DNA of 64,000 nucleotides. It comes from Nitrospirillum iridis (GTDB lineage Bacteria; Pseudomonadota; Alphaproteobacteria; Azospirillales; Azospirillaceae). Below are positions 26,661-34,834 of the stretch, one piece after another. A model generated the notes under the pieces. It was given only the letters and a program-made list of their open reading frames with translations, was not told the DNA's origin and did not search any database. Location: NCBI RefSeq assembly GCF_014205765.1, contig NZ_JACIIZ010000013.1, positions 175,850-239,849 of the forward strand, read 5' to 3'. The position numbers were made by a program, and so were the translations under genes. Within the stretch, counting starts at the first letter, position 1. Each line of letters starts with the position of its first letter.

Positions 26661-26969
26661 CGCTCCCACCCGCCCATTGGAATCAACGAAACGGTTGACG
26701 ACTCAGTTTGTAAACGGTGAAGTGATTTTCCGCAGAAGCTGCGGCGGAAAACCCCCAGACGGTTTGGCCGGCGGATTGATTGGTTGGGCGACCAGCCGCC
26801 GCGAGGCTTCAGGGAACATGCCCCCTGAAACCTCGCCAGCCAGTGAAACAAGTAAAATGCGGACACAGGTTGCGCGGAGTGCTCATCCAGCACCTAACAC
26901 ACACCCGCTGGAACTCCGTCATTATAAAATAATCACTCATTCAACACAAACCAACAGTCAGCCAATCTC

Positions 26970-28679
26970 CTAGGGTTTAACATTGCCACCAACGCCGACG
27001 GCGTCGAGTTCGAACCGCTCACGCAAGACAGCGAGAACGCGGTCAATTTTATTCTCTATATGAATCGTACGTTGCTGAATTTCATTAATCTTAGATTCCA
27101 GAACTTGTAACTTTAGATTGTGTTCCATATCTGCCATCGTGGATTTCTCCAGAGAGTCATCATTGCGGTCTATTACATAAAGCTGCATGGCTTCCAACTC
27201 TCCTGGGATGGGCGAGCGGCACATTGCGCCCTCGGAATTCCAAACTGGGTCTTTGTAATTGGAGAAAAAACAAACATACGCTAGAAAAACCCCTTCCTTA
27301 TTTGACCTAAACGCAACACCGGAAATTGCAACGTCTTTACTGTCGATAGCGGCGCCAGCTTTTAACCAGCCAGTCATGCTACGATCTGCAAACTCCACCT
27401 TGTACTCAACGAACCCTTCCTCTACGCCCTCAAGGGAGAAGCCAGAAATGCGCCATTTCCCTTTTCTCCTCCCGCCTGAAAGGCGCCCTTCATTTCGAAG
27501 GCTCCCCCCACCCACCAATGAAACAATCAAGTTTCCCTGAGAGGTAGACTCCGCTTCATTGAATTTGGGAGCTAGATAGCCAGTGGAGGACTTTTTCAAT
27601 AATCCGCACTGATCTAACCATTGCGTAGTCGATTTTATATCGAGCGCAAAATCGGGGCCAATACCATCATCTGGCTGCTCAATAATATTTCCACAGTAGT
27701 AATGTCCAGATCCGATATAATTTGCCTTTATGGCCATAACCTCATCTGCAGCGAAGAAACCTCTCAAATCCCATGGAACCCACGGGCCATTATAAAATAT
27801 ATGAGTTTCCTGTCGGTCGGTGTGAAGCGAAAATGAAAGTCCATAAAAACTAGATGCAAGGGGGCCCGTGATATATTTATGCTTGTTGAATAATTCGATT
27901 TTATCGAGAACCGAAAGCTCATCAGGATACACGATGACGAAGCCGTTATCCTTCAGAACCTCTTCTAAATTGGATTCATTGGCGTAAGTTCTATTAAAAT
28001 TCGCCATGTTATAATGGCTAGCTAACTTTCTTCTTGAAAGATAAATGGGCGTGTCGTCCAACCGAGAGGGAATTTTAACTCCCGAAGACTTTGTGGCGTA
28101 ATGAAATACATCCATATGATTTGGGTAATATTCCGCAATGTGCCGCATTGTCGGTTCTGGCACATAGACTTTCTCGAGAATTACTGGTTCTCGAGGGGCG
28201 ATTACGTTGCTCATATCAATTCCATTGAGCTCAAGGATCTCTTTTACATAAGAGTCCTCCCCCAAATTCCCGATATGAGATTCTGCAAATACAAGCGTCG
28301 GATTTTCGGATTTGATGACATGATATGCCCAGAGTCTAGCTATTGACTCTGTGCAAAAATGCCCCCAATGCGGAAAAAGGACCGACAGATACAAAAACAC
28401 ACCAGATCGCCTGGGCAGGGCCCCTGAAAATTTAAAAGTACTCGAACAGTTTGACGGCCATACTCTGCCGGCCCTGAAATACTGATCACGAAGAAAAACA
28501 CTGGCTTCAATCCTGGAGCCATCCATCGAGAAAAGACAACGAGATATAGGATCAAATATTACGTTGTCATACGTATGTATCGTGGCCTGTGGCTCCTCAT
28601 GCAGGTCGACAAATTCCATTAGGCGATGGAATTCGGAGTCTAAGCGAGTCAGGTCGCGAGAAAAAACAGAAGATCTCAT
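26970..28679 (-). CDS. GT61-family (DUF563-type) glycosyltransferase
   Basis: 569 aa from an ATG at 28679. Landmarks are SVLFPHWGHFCTESIARLWA (about residues 98-117), then TPIYLSRRKLA, the LEEVLKDNGFVIVYPDELS block (about 240-258), and KYITGPLASSFYGLSFSLH (about 268-290). These follow the order of GT61 inverting glycosyltransferases, which add pentose or N-acetylhexosamine-type sugars. The C-terminal part (390-500) is a beta-rich appendage (GKWRISGFSLEGVEEGFVEY) and the last 60 residues a coiled coil (LKLQVLESKINEIQQRTIHI). The gene is strikingly AT-rich compared with the cob or hld genes, pointing to horizontal transfer. Donor and acceptor sugars are unknown. Confidence 0.82.
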   Translation of the reverse strand: MRSSVFSRDLTRLDSEFHRLMEFVDLHEEPQATIHTYDNVIFDPISRCLFSMDGSRIEASVFLRDQYFRAGRVWPSNCSSTFKFSGALPRRSGVFLYLSVLFPHWGHFCTESIARLWAYHVIKSENPTLVFAESHIGNLGEDSYVKEILELNGIDMSNVIAPREPVILEKVYVPEPTMRHIAEYYPNHMDVFHYATKSSGVKIPSRLDDTPIYLSRRKLASHYNMANFNRTYANESNLEEVLKDNGFVIVYPDELSVLDKIELFNKHKYITGPLASSFYGLSFSLHTDRQETHIFYNGPWVPWDLRGFFAADEVMAIKANYIGSGHYYCGNIIEQPDDGIGPDFALDIKSTTQWLDQCGLLKKSSTGYLAPKFNEAESTSQGNLIVSLVGGGSLRNEGRLSGGRRKGKWRISGFSLEGVEEGFVEYKVEFADRSMTGWLKAGAAIDSKDVAISGVAFRSNKEGVFLAYVCFFSNYKDPVWNSEGAMCRSPIPGELEAMQLYVIDRNDDSLEKSTMADMEHNLKLQVLESKINEIQQRTIHIENKIDRVLAVLRERFELDAVGVGGNVKP

Positions 28680-28979
28680 AATGCTTGCTCACCAACACAC
28701 AAAATTACTTCAAAATATGGAAATTTCTAGCTTTTGTCAAGCGCCTGGGGCTTGGCCGGGCGGAGACGGACAATTTGGCCAGCCTACATGGCAATTGATC
28801 TGTGCCCGATCTTCAATCCTACCTTCATAAATAAGCTAATTTATGTCAATCGCTTGCGATTCGTTCGATTTACGGAGACCTGGATGGAGTCCGCGTTTAC
28901 GCGGGCCGATACTCCCGTCGTTGGTATAGATACGGCTGGAGCGGAGCTGCGACACGTCCTGTTACCCAAAGCCCCTCTA
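28680..28979. other. Intergenic stretch with no supported gene
   Basis: About 300 nt between the GT61-like gene start and repeat copy B. It should contain the promoter for the minus-strand GT61 gene. No ORF, RNA or transposase remnant was recognised. Confidence 0.4.
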
Positions 28980-29078
28980 GAGCGGATCGCCCGAAGGCGG
29001 AAGCGCCTTTGGGCGTGAAGCCGCTCACGGACAGATTCAGCTATAGCCGGCTGTGGTTCCGATTGAACGCAGCCGGCC
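28980..29078. repeat. Two-hairpin interspersed repeat, copy B (inverted orientation)
   Basis: GAGCGG...CGCCC at 28980-28990 pairs with GGGCG...CCGCTC at 29011-29026 around an AGGCG/CGCCT stem. The second hairpin pairs GCCGGCTG (29046-29053) with CAGCCGGC (29070-29077). Compared with copy C the outer stem changed from GAGCAGC/GCTGCTC to GAGCGG/CCGCTC, a compensatory change that keeps pairing. It lies between the GT61-like gene and the end of hldE, in opposite orientation to copies A and C. Confidence 0.85.
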
Positions 29079-29218
29079 ATTGGAGGGGCAGGGCAGCTGC
29101 GCGTTTCGCCCTTCTTGGTAAACCGCGAGCAGAAGCTCCCGGCCATCCTGAGCGGTTCGGTTGTCGGGCTTGGTCAAAGGGCGCCGGGAACATTCATCGC
29201 GGGTGGCGCCCTCTCGGT

Positions 29219-30688
29219 CTAGCCGCGCTCCTGGATACGCTTGGCGATACGCGTGGTGGACTGGTCGGGCACCAGTTGCACCAAAGCGACGCGGCCGCCG
29301 TTCCGTTGGACGAAATCACCACCCACGACTTGGTCGATCGTGTAGTCCGCCCCTTTGATCAAGACCTGGGGCTGGATCTGCTGAATCAGGTCCAGCGGGG
29401 TGTCCTCCTCGAACAGCGCCACGGCATCGACGGAAGCCAGCGCCGCCAGAACGATGGCCCGGGACCGCTCTTCCTGAATGGGACGCTCCGGGCCCTTCAA
29501 CCGCCGTACGGACGCGTCTGAATTCAGGCCCACAATCAGCCGGTCGCATTCGCGACGGGCGGCCGCCAGCAGCTGCACATGGCCAGGATGGACCAGATCG
29601 AAGCAGCCGTTGGTGAAGCCGACCTTGAGGCCCAACCGCCTCCACAAGGCGATGCGCTCCTGCAATTCCGAAAGCGTCAGTACCTTGTCGGAATTGGCCC
29701 GGTCGTCCTGCTCGGCCAGGGCGTGCAGGATTTCCGTGGGCGTGACGACGGCCGTGCCCAGCTTCGCCACCACCAGGCTGGCCGCAACGTTGGCCAGTTG
29801 CACGGCGTCCGACAGATCGGTGCCTGTGGCCAGGCAGGCCGCCATGACCGCGACGACCGTGTCGCCAGCACCCGACACGTCGAAGACCTCTTTGGCCTCG
29901 GCCCGGACGTTGACGGACAGGCCGCCGCCGCAAATCAGGGTCATGCCCTCCTCGCTGCGGGTGACCAGCAAGGACTGGATATCGTGGTCGCGCATCAGCC
30001 CTTCGGCGGCCGCGACGATATCCTCCGTCGTCGCGGGCCGGTACCCGACGGCAATCGCCAGCTCCGCGCGGTTCGGGGTGACCAGGGTCGCCCCGCGATA
30101 GAGGGCGTAGTCGGCGCTCTTGGGGTCGACGATCACCGGCTTGCCGGCATTGCGCGCCATGTCGATCAGGCGGCGCAGCACCGGCGGCGTCAGGACACCC
30201 TTGGCATAGTCGGACAGGATGACGGCGGAAACCGTATCGATGTGGTCGGCGGCGGCGGCCAGCAGCCGCTCATGGACCTCCCAGGCCACCGGTGCCTCGC
30301 TGTCCCAGTCCGAGCGCAACAGATGGTGGCCATCCGCCACGAAGCGGATTTTCTCCGAGGTGACGCGCCCCGGATCCACCTGAAGGATGGAGGTTATCTG
30401 CCCATCCTGAGCCACCAGTTGCCCGACGTGGCGGCCGGCATCGTCGTCACCCAATACCCCAGCCAGGACGACATGACCACCCAAGGCGGTGATGTTGCGG
30501 ACGACGTTCCCGGCGCCGCCGAGCATGACCTCTTGATGCGCGTTGCGCAGCACGGGGACCGGCGCCTCCGGGGAGATGCGCGCCACCTTGCCGCGGACGA
30601 ACCGGTCAAGCATGACATCGCCCACGACCATGACGCGAGCACCGCCAAGGCATTCCACCGAGGATGTCAGTCCGACGTGACGTTGCAT
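29219..30688 (-). CDS. hldE: Bifunctional D-beta-D-heptose 7-phosphate kinase / D-beta-D-heptose 1-phosphate adenylyltransferase
   Basis: 489 aa, full length for HldE (RfaE). Residues 1 to about 320 are a PfkB/ribokinase-type kinase with VMVVGDVMLDRFVRGKVARI at the start, LGGAGNVVRNITALGG, and the catalytic-base motif FDVSGAGDTVVAV. Residues about 350-489 are a cytidylyltransferase-like domain with GFTNGCFDLVHPGHVQLL (the HxGH motif) and VDAVALFEEDTPLDLIQ. It phosphorylates heptose-7-phosphate at C1 and adenylylates heptose-1-phosphate, giving ADP-D-glycero-D-manno-heptose for LPS core and related glycans. It is divergent from hldD, its partner in the next step, with transposase debris in the 760 nt between them. 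The ATG at 30688 has no strong Shine-Dalgarno. Confidence 0.97.
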   Translation of the reverse strand: MQRHVGLTSSVECLGGARVMVVGDVMLDRFVRGKVARISPEAPVPVLRNAHQEVMLGGAGNVVRNITALGGHVVLAGVLGDDDAGRHVGQLVAQDGQITSILQVDPGRVTSEKIRFVADGHHLLRSDWDSEAPVAWEVHERLLAAAADHIDTVSAVILSDYAKGVLTPPVLRRLIDMARNAGKPVIVDPKSADYALYRGATLVTPNRAELAIAVGYRPATTEDIVAAAEGLMRDHDIQSLLVTRSEEGMTLICGGGLSVNVRAEAKEVFDVSGAGDTVVAVMAACLATGTDLSDAVQLANVAASLVVAKLGTAVVTPTEILHALAEQDDRANSDKVLTLSELQERIALWRRLGLKVGFTNGCFDLVHPGHVQLLAAARRECDRLIVGLNSDASVRRLKGPERPIQEERSRAIVLAALASVDAVALFEEDTPLDLIQQIQPQVLIKGADYTIDQVVGGDFVQRNGGRVALVQLVPDQSTTRIAKRIQERG

Positions 30689-31009
30689 GATGAGCCGATT
30701 CAGGAACTAAAGGGGGGCAAGGAATATCGCGATCTGGCAGCCTCATCAACGGTTTTGCACATTGCGCGCGCCGCCCCCCAAACGGTGGGCCACGCCCCCT
30801 TGCGGAGGTTCGGGGGAATCCCATTTGGATAATTGGATTGGCCTTGGCGCCCGTGATGGATTCTGTAACGGTGGCCTTGGGGGGGATCCCGTCATGGACC
30901 ACCATTTTTGCGCGACGGGGTCCACGACGTCGGCCGGCTGTTCCCCGACGAGAAAGACCCGGATCGACCTGCTACGCCGGGCCTTTCCACCCCGGGTCGC
31001 GTCGTGTCT

Positions 31010-31333
31010 ACCTTAGAACGGAATGGAAAGTCCTCCGTCTCCATCCTCCACTATCTCTCATCAGCCCACCGCTCCGCAGCCTTCGCCGCCAAGGCGGTTC
31101 CCGGCTACTGCGCCATCATCGAAAACGGTCTTCGCTGGGTTATCGACACAATCTTCCAGGAAGACGCCGGGCGCGCCCGCAAAGACCACGGCTCCGCAAA
31201 CTCGCCATCATCAGAAAGCCCCCCTCAACGTCCTCAAGGCCGCGAAGCCGGAAATCTCCATCTGGAGAAAGCGTAAACGCTCCGGATGGTCCGAACGGGT
31301 TCGCAAGATCCATCATCGGTCAAAATGCGATAG
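31010..31333 (+). pseudogene. ISAs1-family transposase C-terminal remnant
   Basis: Shifting among the three plus frames recovers the C-terminus of an ISAs1-type transposase. ILHYLSSAHRSAAFAAKAV leads to ENGLRWVIDTIFQEDAGRAR (with the catalytic-region ENxLHWVLD pattern), then KDHGSAN, then in a second frame KLAIIRKPP, in a third frame LNVLKAAKPEIS and KRKRSGWSE, and finally a IIGQ-MR-stop pattern near 31333. At least two frameshifts exist, so it is dead. It lies between hldE and hldD. The rest of the hldE-hldD gap (30689-31009) holds no recognisable gene. Confidence 0.75.
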
Positions 31334-31447
31334 CCCTGTGCCGAGGCTTGGCGCCCCTGGACCAAGTCTATATTAATAGGGGAATGATAATGGCCCGCGC
31401 CATTGGTGCCCCCACTTAATTCCTTAATTCACGGGAAGTTGAAAGCC

Positions 31448-32434
31448 ATGATCGTTGTTACGGGTGGAGCCGGATTCATCGGTTCCAATTTGGTCGCCGG
31501 CCTGGAAGCCAGGGGCATCGGCCCGATTGTCGTGGTCGATCGGCTCCGCCAAGGGGGAAAGTGGCTCAACGTGGCCAAGCGCGGCCTGCACGACGTGATC
31601 ACCCCAGAGCAGCTTCCGGAATTCCTGGACAGTCATGAGGGCGACATCAGCGCCATCTTCCATATGGGCGCGATTTCCGCGACGACGGAAACGGACGCGG
31701 ACCGCATTCTCGAGAACAACTTCCGCCTGACTCTGGACCTGTGGTCATGGTGCGCCGGTCGCGGCGTCCGGCTGATTTACGCGTCTTCGGCGGCGACCTA
31801 CGGGGACGGCACGCGGGGTTTCGAGGATGACTTCACAGCCGAGGGCCTGGCGGCCCTGCGGCCGCTGAATCCTTATGGCTGGTCCAAGCATCTGTTCGAT
31901 CGCCGGGCGCGGGCGGCGCTGGACCGGGGGGAGGCGACGCCACCACAATTCGCCGGACTGAAGTTCTTCAACGTTTATGGCCCCAACGAGTATCATAAGG
32001 GGGACATGCGTTCGGTTCCGGCCAAGCTCTATCCCCAGATCATGGCCGGCGAAACCGCCCGTCTGTTCGCGTCCGACCATCCGGATTATCGCGATGGTGG
32101 CCAGGTGCGCGACTTCATCTGGGTGGGCGACGTGGTCAACGTCATGCTTTGGCTGTACAACACTCCGGATGTCAGCGGCGTGTTCAATCTCGGCACCGGC
32201 CAAGCCCGCAGCTGGAACGATCTGGTGACTTCGCTCTTCACCGCGGCCGGGCTGCCCCCCCGTATCGACTACATACCCATGCCCGCCCATCTCAAAGGCA
32301 AGTATCAATACTATACGCAGGCGTCGATGGGGCGGCTGCGCGCGGCCGGCTATTCAGCCCCCTTCACCACGCTTGAGGAAGGCATTCGCCAGTACGTGCA
32401 AAGATATTTGGGCACCCCCGATCCTTATGTTTGA
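31448..32434 (+). CDS. hldD: ADP-L-glycero-D-manno-heptose 6-epimerase
   Basis: 328 aa from the ATG at 31448, with GGGAAG about 10 nt upstream. A further in-frame start lies 15 codons upstream but would add a non-conserved extension. It is an extended short-chain dehydrogenase. The NAD(P)-binding MIVVTGGAGFIGSNLVAGLE is at the N-terminus, IYASSAATYGDG gives the Ser, and NPYGWSKHLFD gives the YxxxK pair. HldD-specific blocks are FFNVYGPNEYHKGDM and RDFIWVGDVVNVMLW. It epimerises C6 of ADP-D-glycero-D-manno-heptose to the L-glycero form used by heptosyltransferases. A hairpin just downstream probably ends its transcript. Confidence 0.97.
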   Translation: MIVVTGGAGFIGSNLVAGLEARGIGPIVVVDRLRQGGKWLNVAKRGLHDVITPEQLPEFLDSHEGDISAIFHMGAISATTETDADRILENNFRLTLDLWSWCAGRGVRLIYASSAATYGDGTRGFEDDFTAEGLAALRPLNPYGWSKHLFDRRARAALDRGEATPPQFAGLKFFNVYGPNEYHKGDMRSVPAKLYPQIMAGETARLFASDHPDYRDGGQVRDFIWVGDVVNVMLWLYNTPDVSGVFNLGTGQARSWNDLVTSLFTAAGLPPRIDYIPMPAHLKGKYQYYTQASMGRLRAAGYSAPFTTLEEGIRQYVQRYLGTPDPYV

Positions 32435-32467
32435 GGGTAAGAAGGTGCCATCGCGCCGCCCGTGAAG

Positions 32468-32510
32468 AATGGCCCTGATCCACCCGATTGAAGCAGGGCA
32501 GGGCCATTTC
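32468..32510 (+). terminator. Candidate terminator hairpin after hldD
   Basis: AATGGCCCTG (32468-32477) is the exact reverse complement of CAGGGCCATT (32499-32508), a 10-bp stem with a 21-nt loop, starting 34 nt after the hldD stop. Only a short T run follows, so it may be an imperfect intrinsic terminator or a transcript-end hairpin. Confidence 0.5.
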
Positions 32511-32561
32511 GCATTCCAACTGAATGTACCCGGATCAAGATGCGTCAAGAATCTGCCCTGG

Positions 32562-32667
32562 CCCTATCCGGCTGCGTTTAATCGAAACCACAGCCGGATA
32601 GGGCGGAGTATGCCCGCGAGCAGCTTCACGCCGAAAGGCGATTCCGACTTTGGGCGTGAAGCTGCTC
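32562..32667. repeat. Two-hairpin interspersed repeat, copy C (best preserved)
   Basis: Hairpin 1: CCCTATCCGGCTG (32562-32574) pairs perfectly with CAGCCGGATAGGG (32591-32603), a 13-bp stem around a 16-nt loop. Hairpin 2: GAGCAGCTTCACGCC (32618-32632) pairs with GGCGTGAAGCTGCTC (32653-32667), with a further inner stem around GATTCC. It lies between the convergent ends of hldD and the sulfotransferase gene. It resembles REP/BIME-type elements in design, but the family is not one I can name. Confidence 0.88.
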
Positions 32668-32746
32668 TGGAATGGCGGCAATTGAGGTTGCCGGAGGCGA
32701 AGACGGCATGGTCTCTACCTTGCTGCGCTTCAGAAAAGGAAGCGGT

Positions 32747-33838
32747 TTAGCCGAGGAACCGCGCCTCCATCTCAAAAGGCTTTTCACGGCAGGGATCCAG
32801 TACGCCGATGTCATAATTGGAAACAAAGACGGCTATGGGATCCTCATGAGCAACCTGGTTTATTGTTATATCGACGGAAGCATAGCCTTCCTCATTCTGG
32901 TTGAAAGGCTCGCTGAAAATTATATTCCCGCTCTGAGTGGCAATAATCTCCAGATTCTGATCTTTGGGCGGTTGCGGAAGGCTACCGTGGAGCTTGATCT
33001 GCCACTTTCCGAGAGGAAGATAGCAATAGTTTAACAGGGCTATTCCCGGGCCGTCCTTTAATGGTTCATATGGTTCAGCTTCGAGGATCCTGATAGGGGT
33101 GAACAACATCTCCGGATAGCGGAGCATCGAGCCTGGCAACAGCGAGCGAACGTTCGCAATTCCCTCAAAACTGCGCGCAACCTGCGTTTGGAACGGCTCA
33201 CGAAGCGCGCGCCATTTACCCGGCTGCGCATCGCCCATGTGGGTTGACCAGAACTGCGTCTCGGTATCGCCAATCAGCTTCCCGGTATCGTCCCGCTTGA
33301 GCCGCGACGACGGCAAATCTTCCAGACTACCAATGAACGACCGGACGCTTTCCTTACTGAATTTCTCAAAAATTTGCTGCATGGACTCCGAGGTCATCCG
33401 GATATCGAGAAACGCGGCTATGTCGTACAAGGTATCAATCTTGTCCGAAAATAGATCTTCATAGGACAAGAGGATGTTGCGGGTCACCTGCCGCGCCGAA
33501 AAAAGCGACGCCACCGAGCGCATGATGTCCTTGCTGCAGGATGCCTCGGTGCGCTCATCGAAGCGGGTCATGATGGACGCCACCGAGTCTCTCGGATCGC
33601 GTGACGACAGAACAAAGGGCACACCAGCACTGGAATTCAGATATAGCGACTGGTCATCAATGGTATGGCACTTGGTCACATAATGGCTGCGCGGGCCTTT
33701 TATGCTCCGTTCCACTTCGGTGAAGTTCGACGCATAAAGAGCAGCCACGGGTTGGCCTGAAGCGGCCAGAAAAGCACGAACAACGTTATAGACCCACGTC
33801 GAGGCGCTTCCGGGAAGGCCGACACAATTGACGATCAT
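32747..33838 (-). CDS. PAPS-dependent sulfotransferase-like protein with extra C-terminal beta domain
   Basis: 363 aa from an ATG at 33838. The N-terminus GLPGSASTWVYNVVRAFL is the 5'-phosphosulfate-binding loop (small residues replace the usual Lys-containing core, so binding should be checked). LSSRDPRDSVASIMTRF (about 78-94) is the 3'-phosphate-binding strand and helix. HMGDAQPGKWRALREPF (about 200-217) matches the late GxxGxWR-type block of bacterial sulfotransferases. Residues about 262-363 form an additional beta-rich region (GKWQIKLHGSLPQPPKDQ, ASVDITINQVAHEDPIAVFV) not normal for the family. It probably sulfates a surface glycan or glycolipid. It is convergent with hldD. Confidence 0.78.
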   Translation of the reverse strand: MIVNCVGLPGSASTWVYNVVRAFLAASGQPVAALYASNFTEVERSIKGPRSHYVTKCHTIDDQSLYLNSSAGVPFVLSSRDPRDSVASIMTRFDERTEASCSKDIMRSVASLFSARQVTRNILLSYEDLFSDKIDTLYDIAAFLDIRMTSESMQQIFEKFSKESVRSFIGSLEDLPSSRLKRDDTGKLIGDTETQFWSTHMGDAQPGKWRALREPFQTQVARSFEGIANVRSLLPGSMLRYPEMLFTPIRILEAEPYEPLKDGPGIALLNYCYLPLGKWQIKLHGSLPQPPKDQNLEIIATQSGNIIFSEPFNQNEEGYASVDITINQVAHEDPIAVFVSNYDIGVLDPCREKPFEMEARFLG

Positions 33839-34339
33839 GAGTTATCATCCCTTTGCTGCTGGCATCAGCAAAATTCCAAGTTCAGGAAAGTGCGCGGAAG
33901 AACGGGCACATATCGCCACGCCACTCAGATGGTTAACGCCCATGGCGGTCCAACGGAAAACGCATCAATTCTCGAAGATCGAGAGAGCATCCACAGGCCC
34001 TACCCCTTACTGAATGGCACCTAACAAACTTTAGCGGTTCCATACACGATATCGTAAACCATGTCGAGGTGCTGCTCCTAGCGGGTGGTTAATGAGTAGG
34101 CACTAACAGTCCAACAGTATAGCAGCCCACCAAAAGGCGGGTCTATTGAGATTTTGCCCGCAGCCGATCTTAAGCGGGCGGATTCCGCTATGAGTTGCAA
34201 CTCGTAAATACCGGCTTCTGTTTGGGGAGTTTGCAAAATTTTATATAATTTTATATAGGGCACGAAAATAAATTCCCAGAAGGCATACACCCCAACGCAC
34301 CGCGCCCCGGACGAAAGGGCATTTTGGAACTTTCGAGAG
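33839..34339. other. Intergenic stretch with no supported gene
   Basis: About 500 nt, moderately AT-rich, between the sulfotransferase start and the ISL3 remnant. Short inverted motifs exist around 34130-34190 (AAGGCGGGTC...GCCCGC), but no ORF or known element was recognised. Confidence 0.4.
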
Positions 34340-34800
34340 CGCCCAGTACCGACTTCCCCCTCGATCGCAGATATGCTCCTGGAGCATCAATAGCCTCGGC
34401 ACCGATAGGCCGAAGCGGACCAAGGGTTTGATGTTGCTGGCGATTGCCTTGCTCCACCATTCCTGCCAAGCCGCCCTTGCGCCGTCCGGCGACGGCGGTG
34501 GCCACAGCTGATTGAGTTCATCCTTGAGGACATAGACCGGTCATCAGCGTCCGATTGGCGGCCAGGAGCCCGTCCAGGCGGACTTGGTCCTCGGGCCGCT
34601 TCAGGTTATCGCGGTTGCGCAACAGCAGCCAGCGGGCGGTCTTGACCACGCGGCGGGCCTTCTTGTCGTCGCGCACCCGGTTGGCGTCATCGACACGGAC
34701 ACGGTCGATGACGCCATGGCCGTACTTGGCGACGACATGGAAGAGGTCGTAGACGATCTCCGCCTGTGGGCGGCGATCGCGGACCTCGTTGGCATTGGGC
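34340..34800 (-). pseudogene. ISL3-family transposase C-terminal remnant, frameshifted
   Basis: Reading the minus strand from about 34800 gives EIVYDLFHVVAKYGHGVIDR, then VRVDDANRVRDDKKARRVVK and WLLLRNRDNLKRPEDQVRL, the DDE-domain region of ISL3-type transposases. One extra G near 34540 (ACCGGTCTATG instead of ACCGTCTATG) breaks the frame. In the restored frame it continues VYVLKDELNQLW and EWWSKAIASNIKPLVRFGL. The N-terminal half and the last part are missing. It abuts the 3' end of the epimerase gene, so it may mark a past rearrangement. Confidence 0.75.
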
Positions 34801-34834
34801 TGCTGCCAGCTTGGATGACACCGGGATAAGGAGC

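Noticed and set aside
26405..26893. 163-codon minus-strand frame between glycosyltransferase genes
   Set aside because: It runs antisense to the IS3 OrfA remnant, has no recognisable domain and no good start.
30838..31419. Plus-strand frame of 193 codons upstream of hldD
   Set aside because: It is one of three frames across a frameshifted ISAs1 remnant; only pieces of each frame match the transposase.
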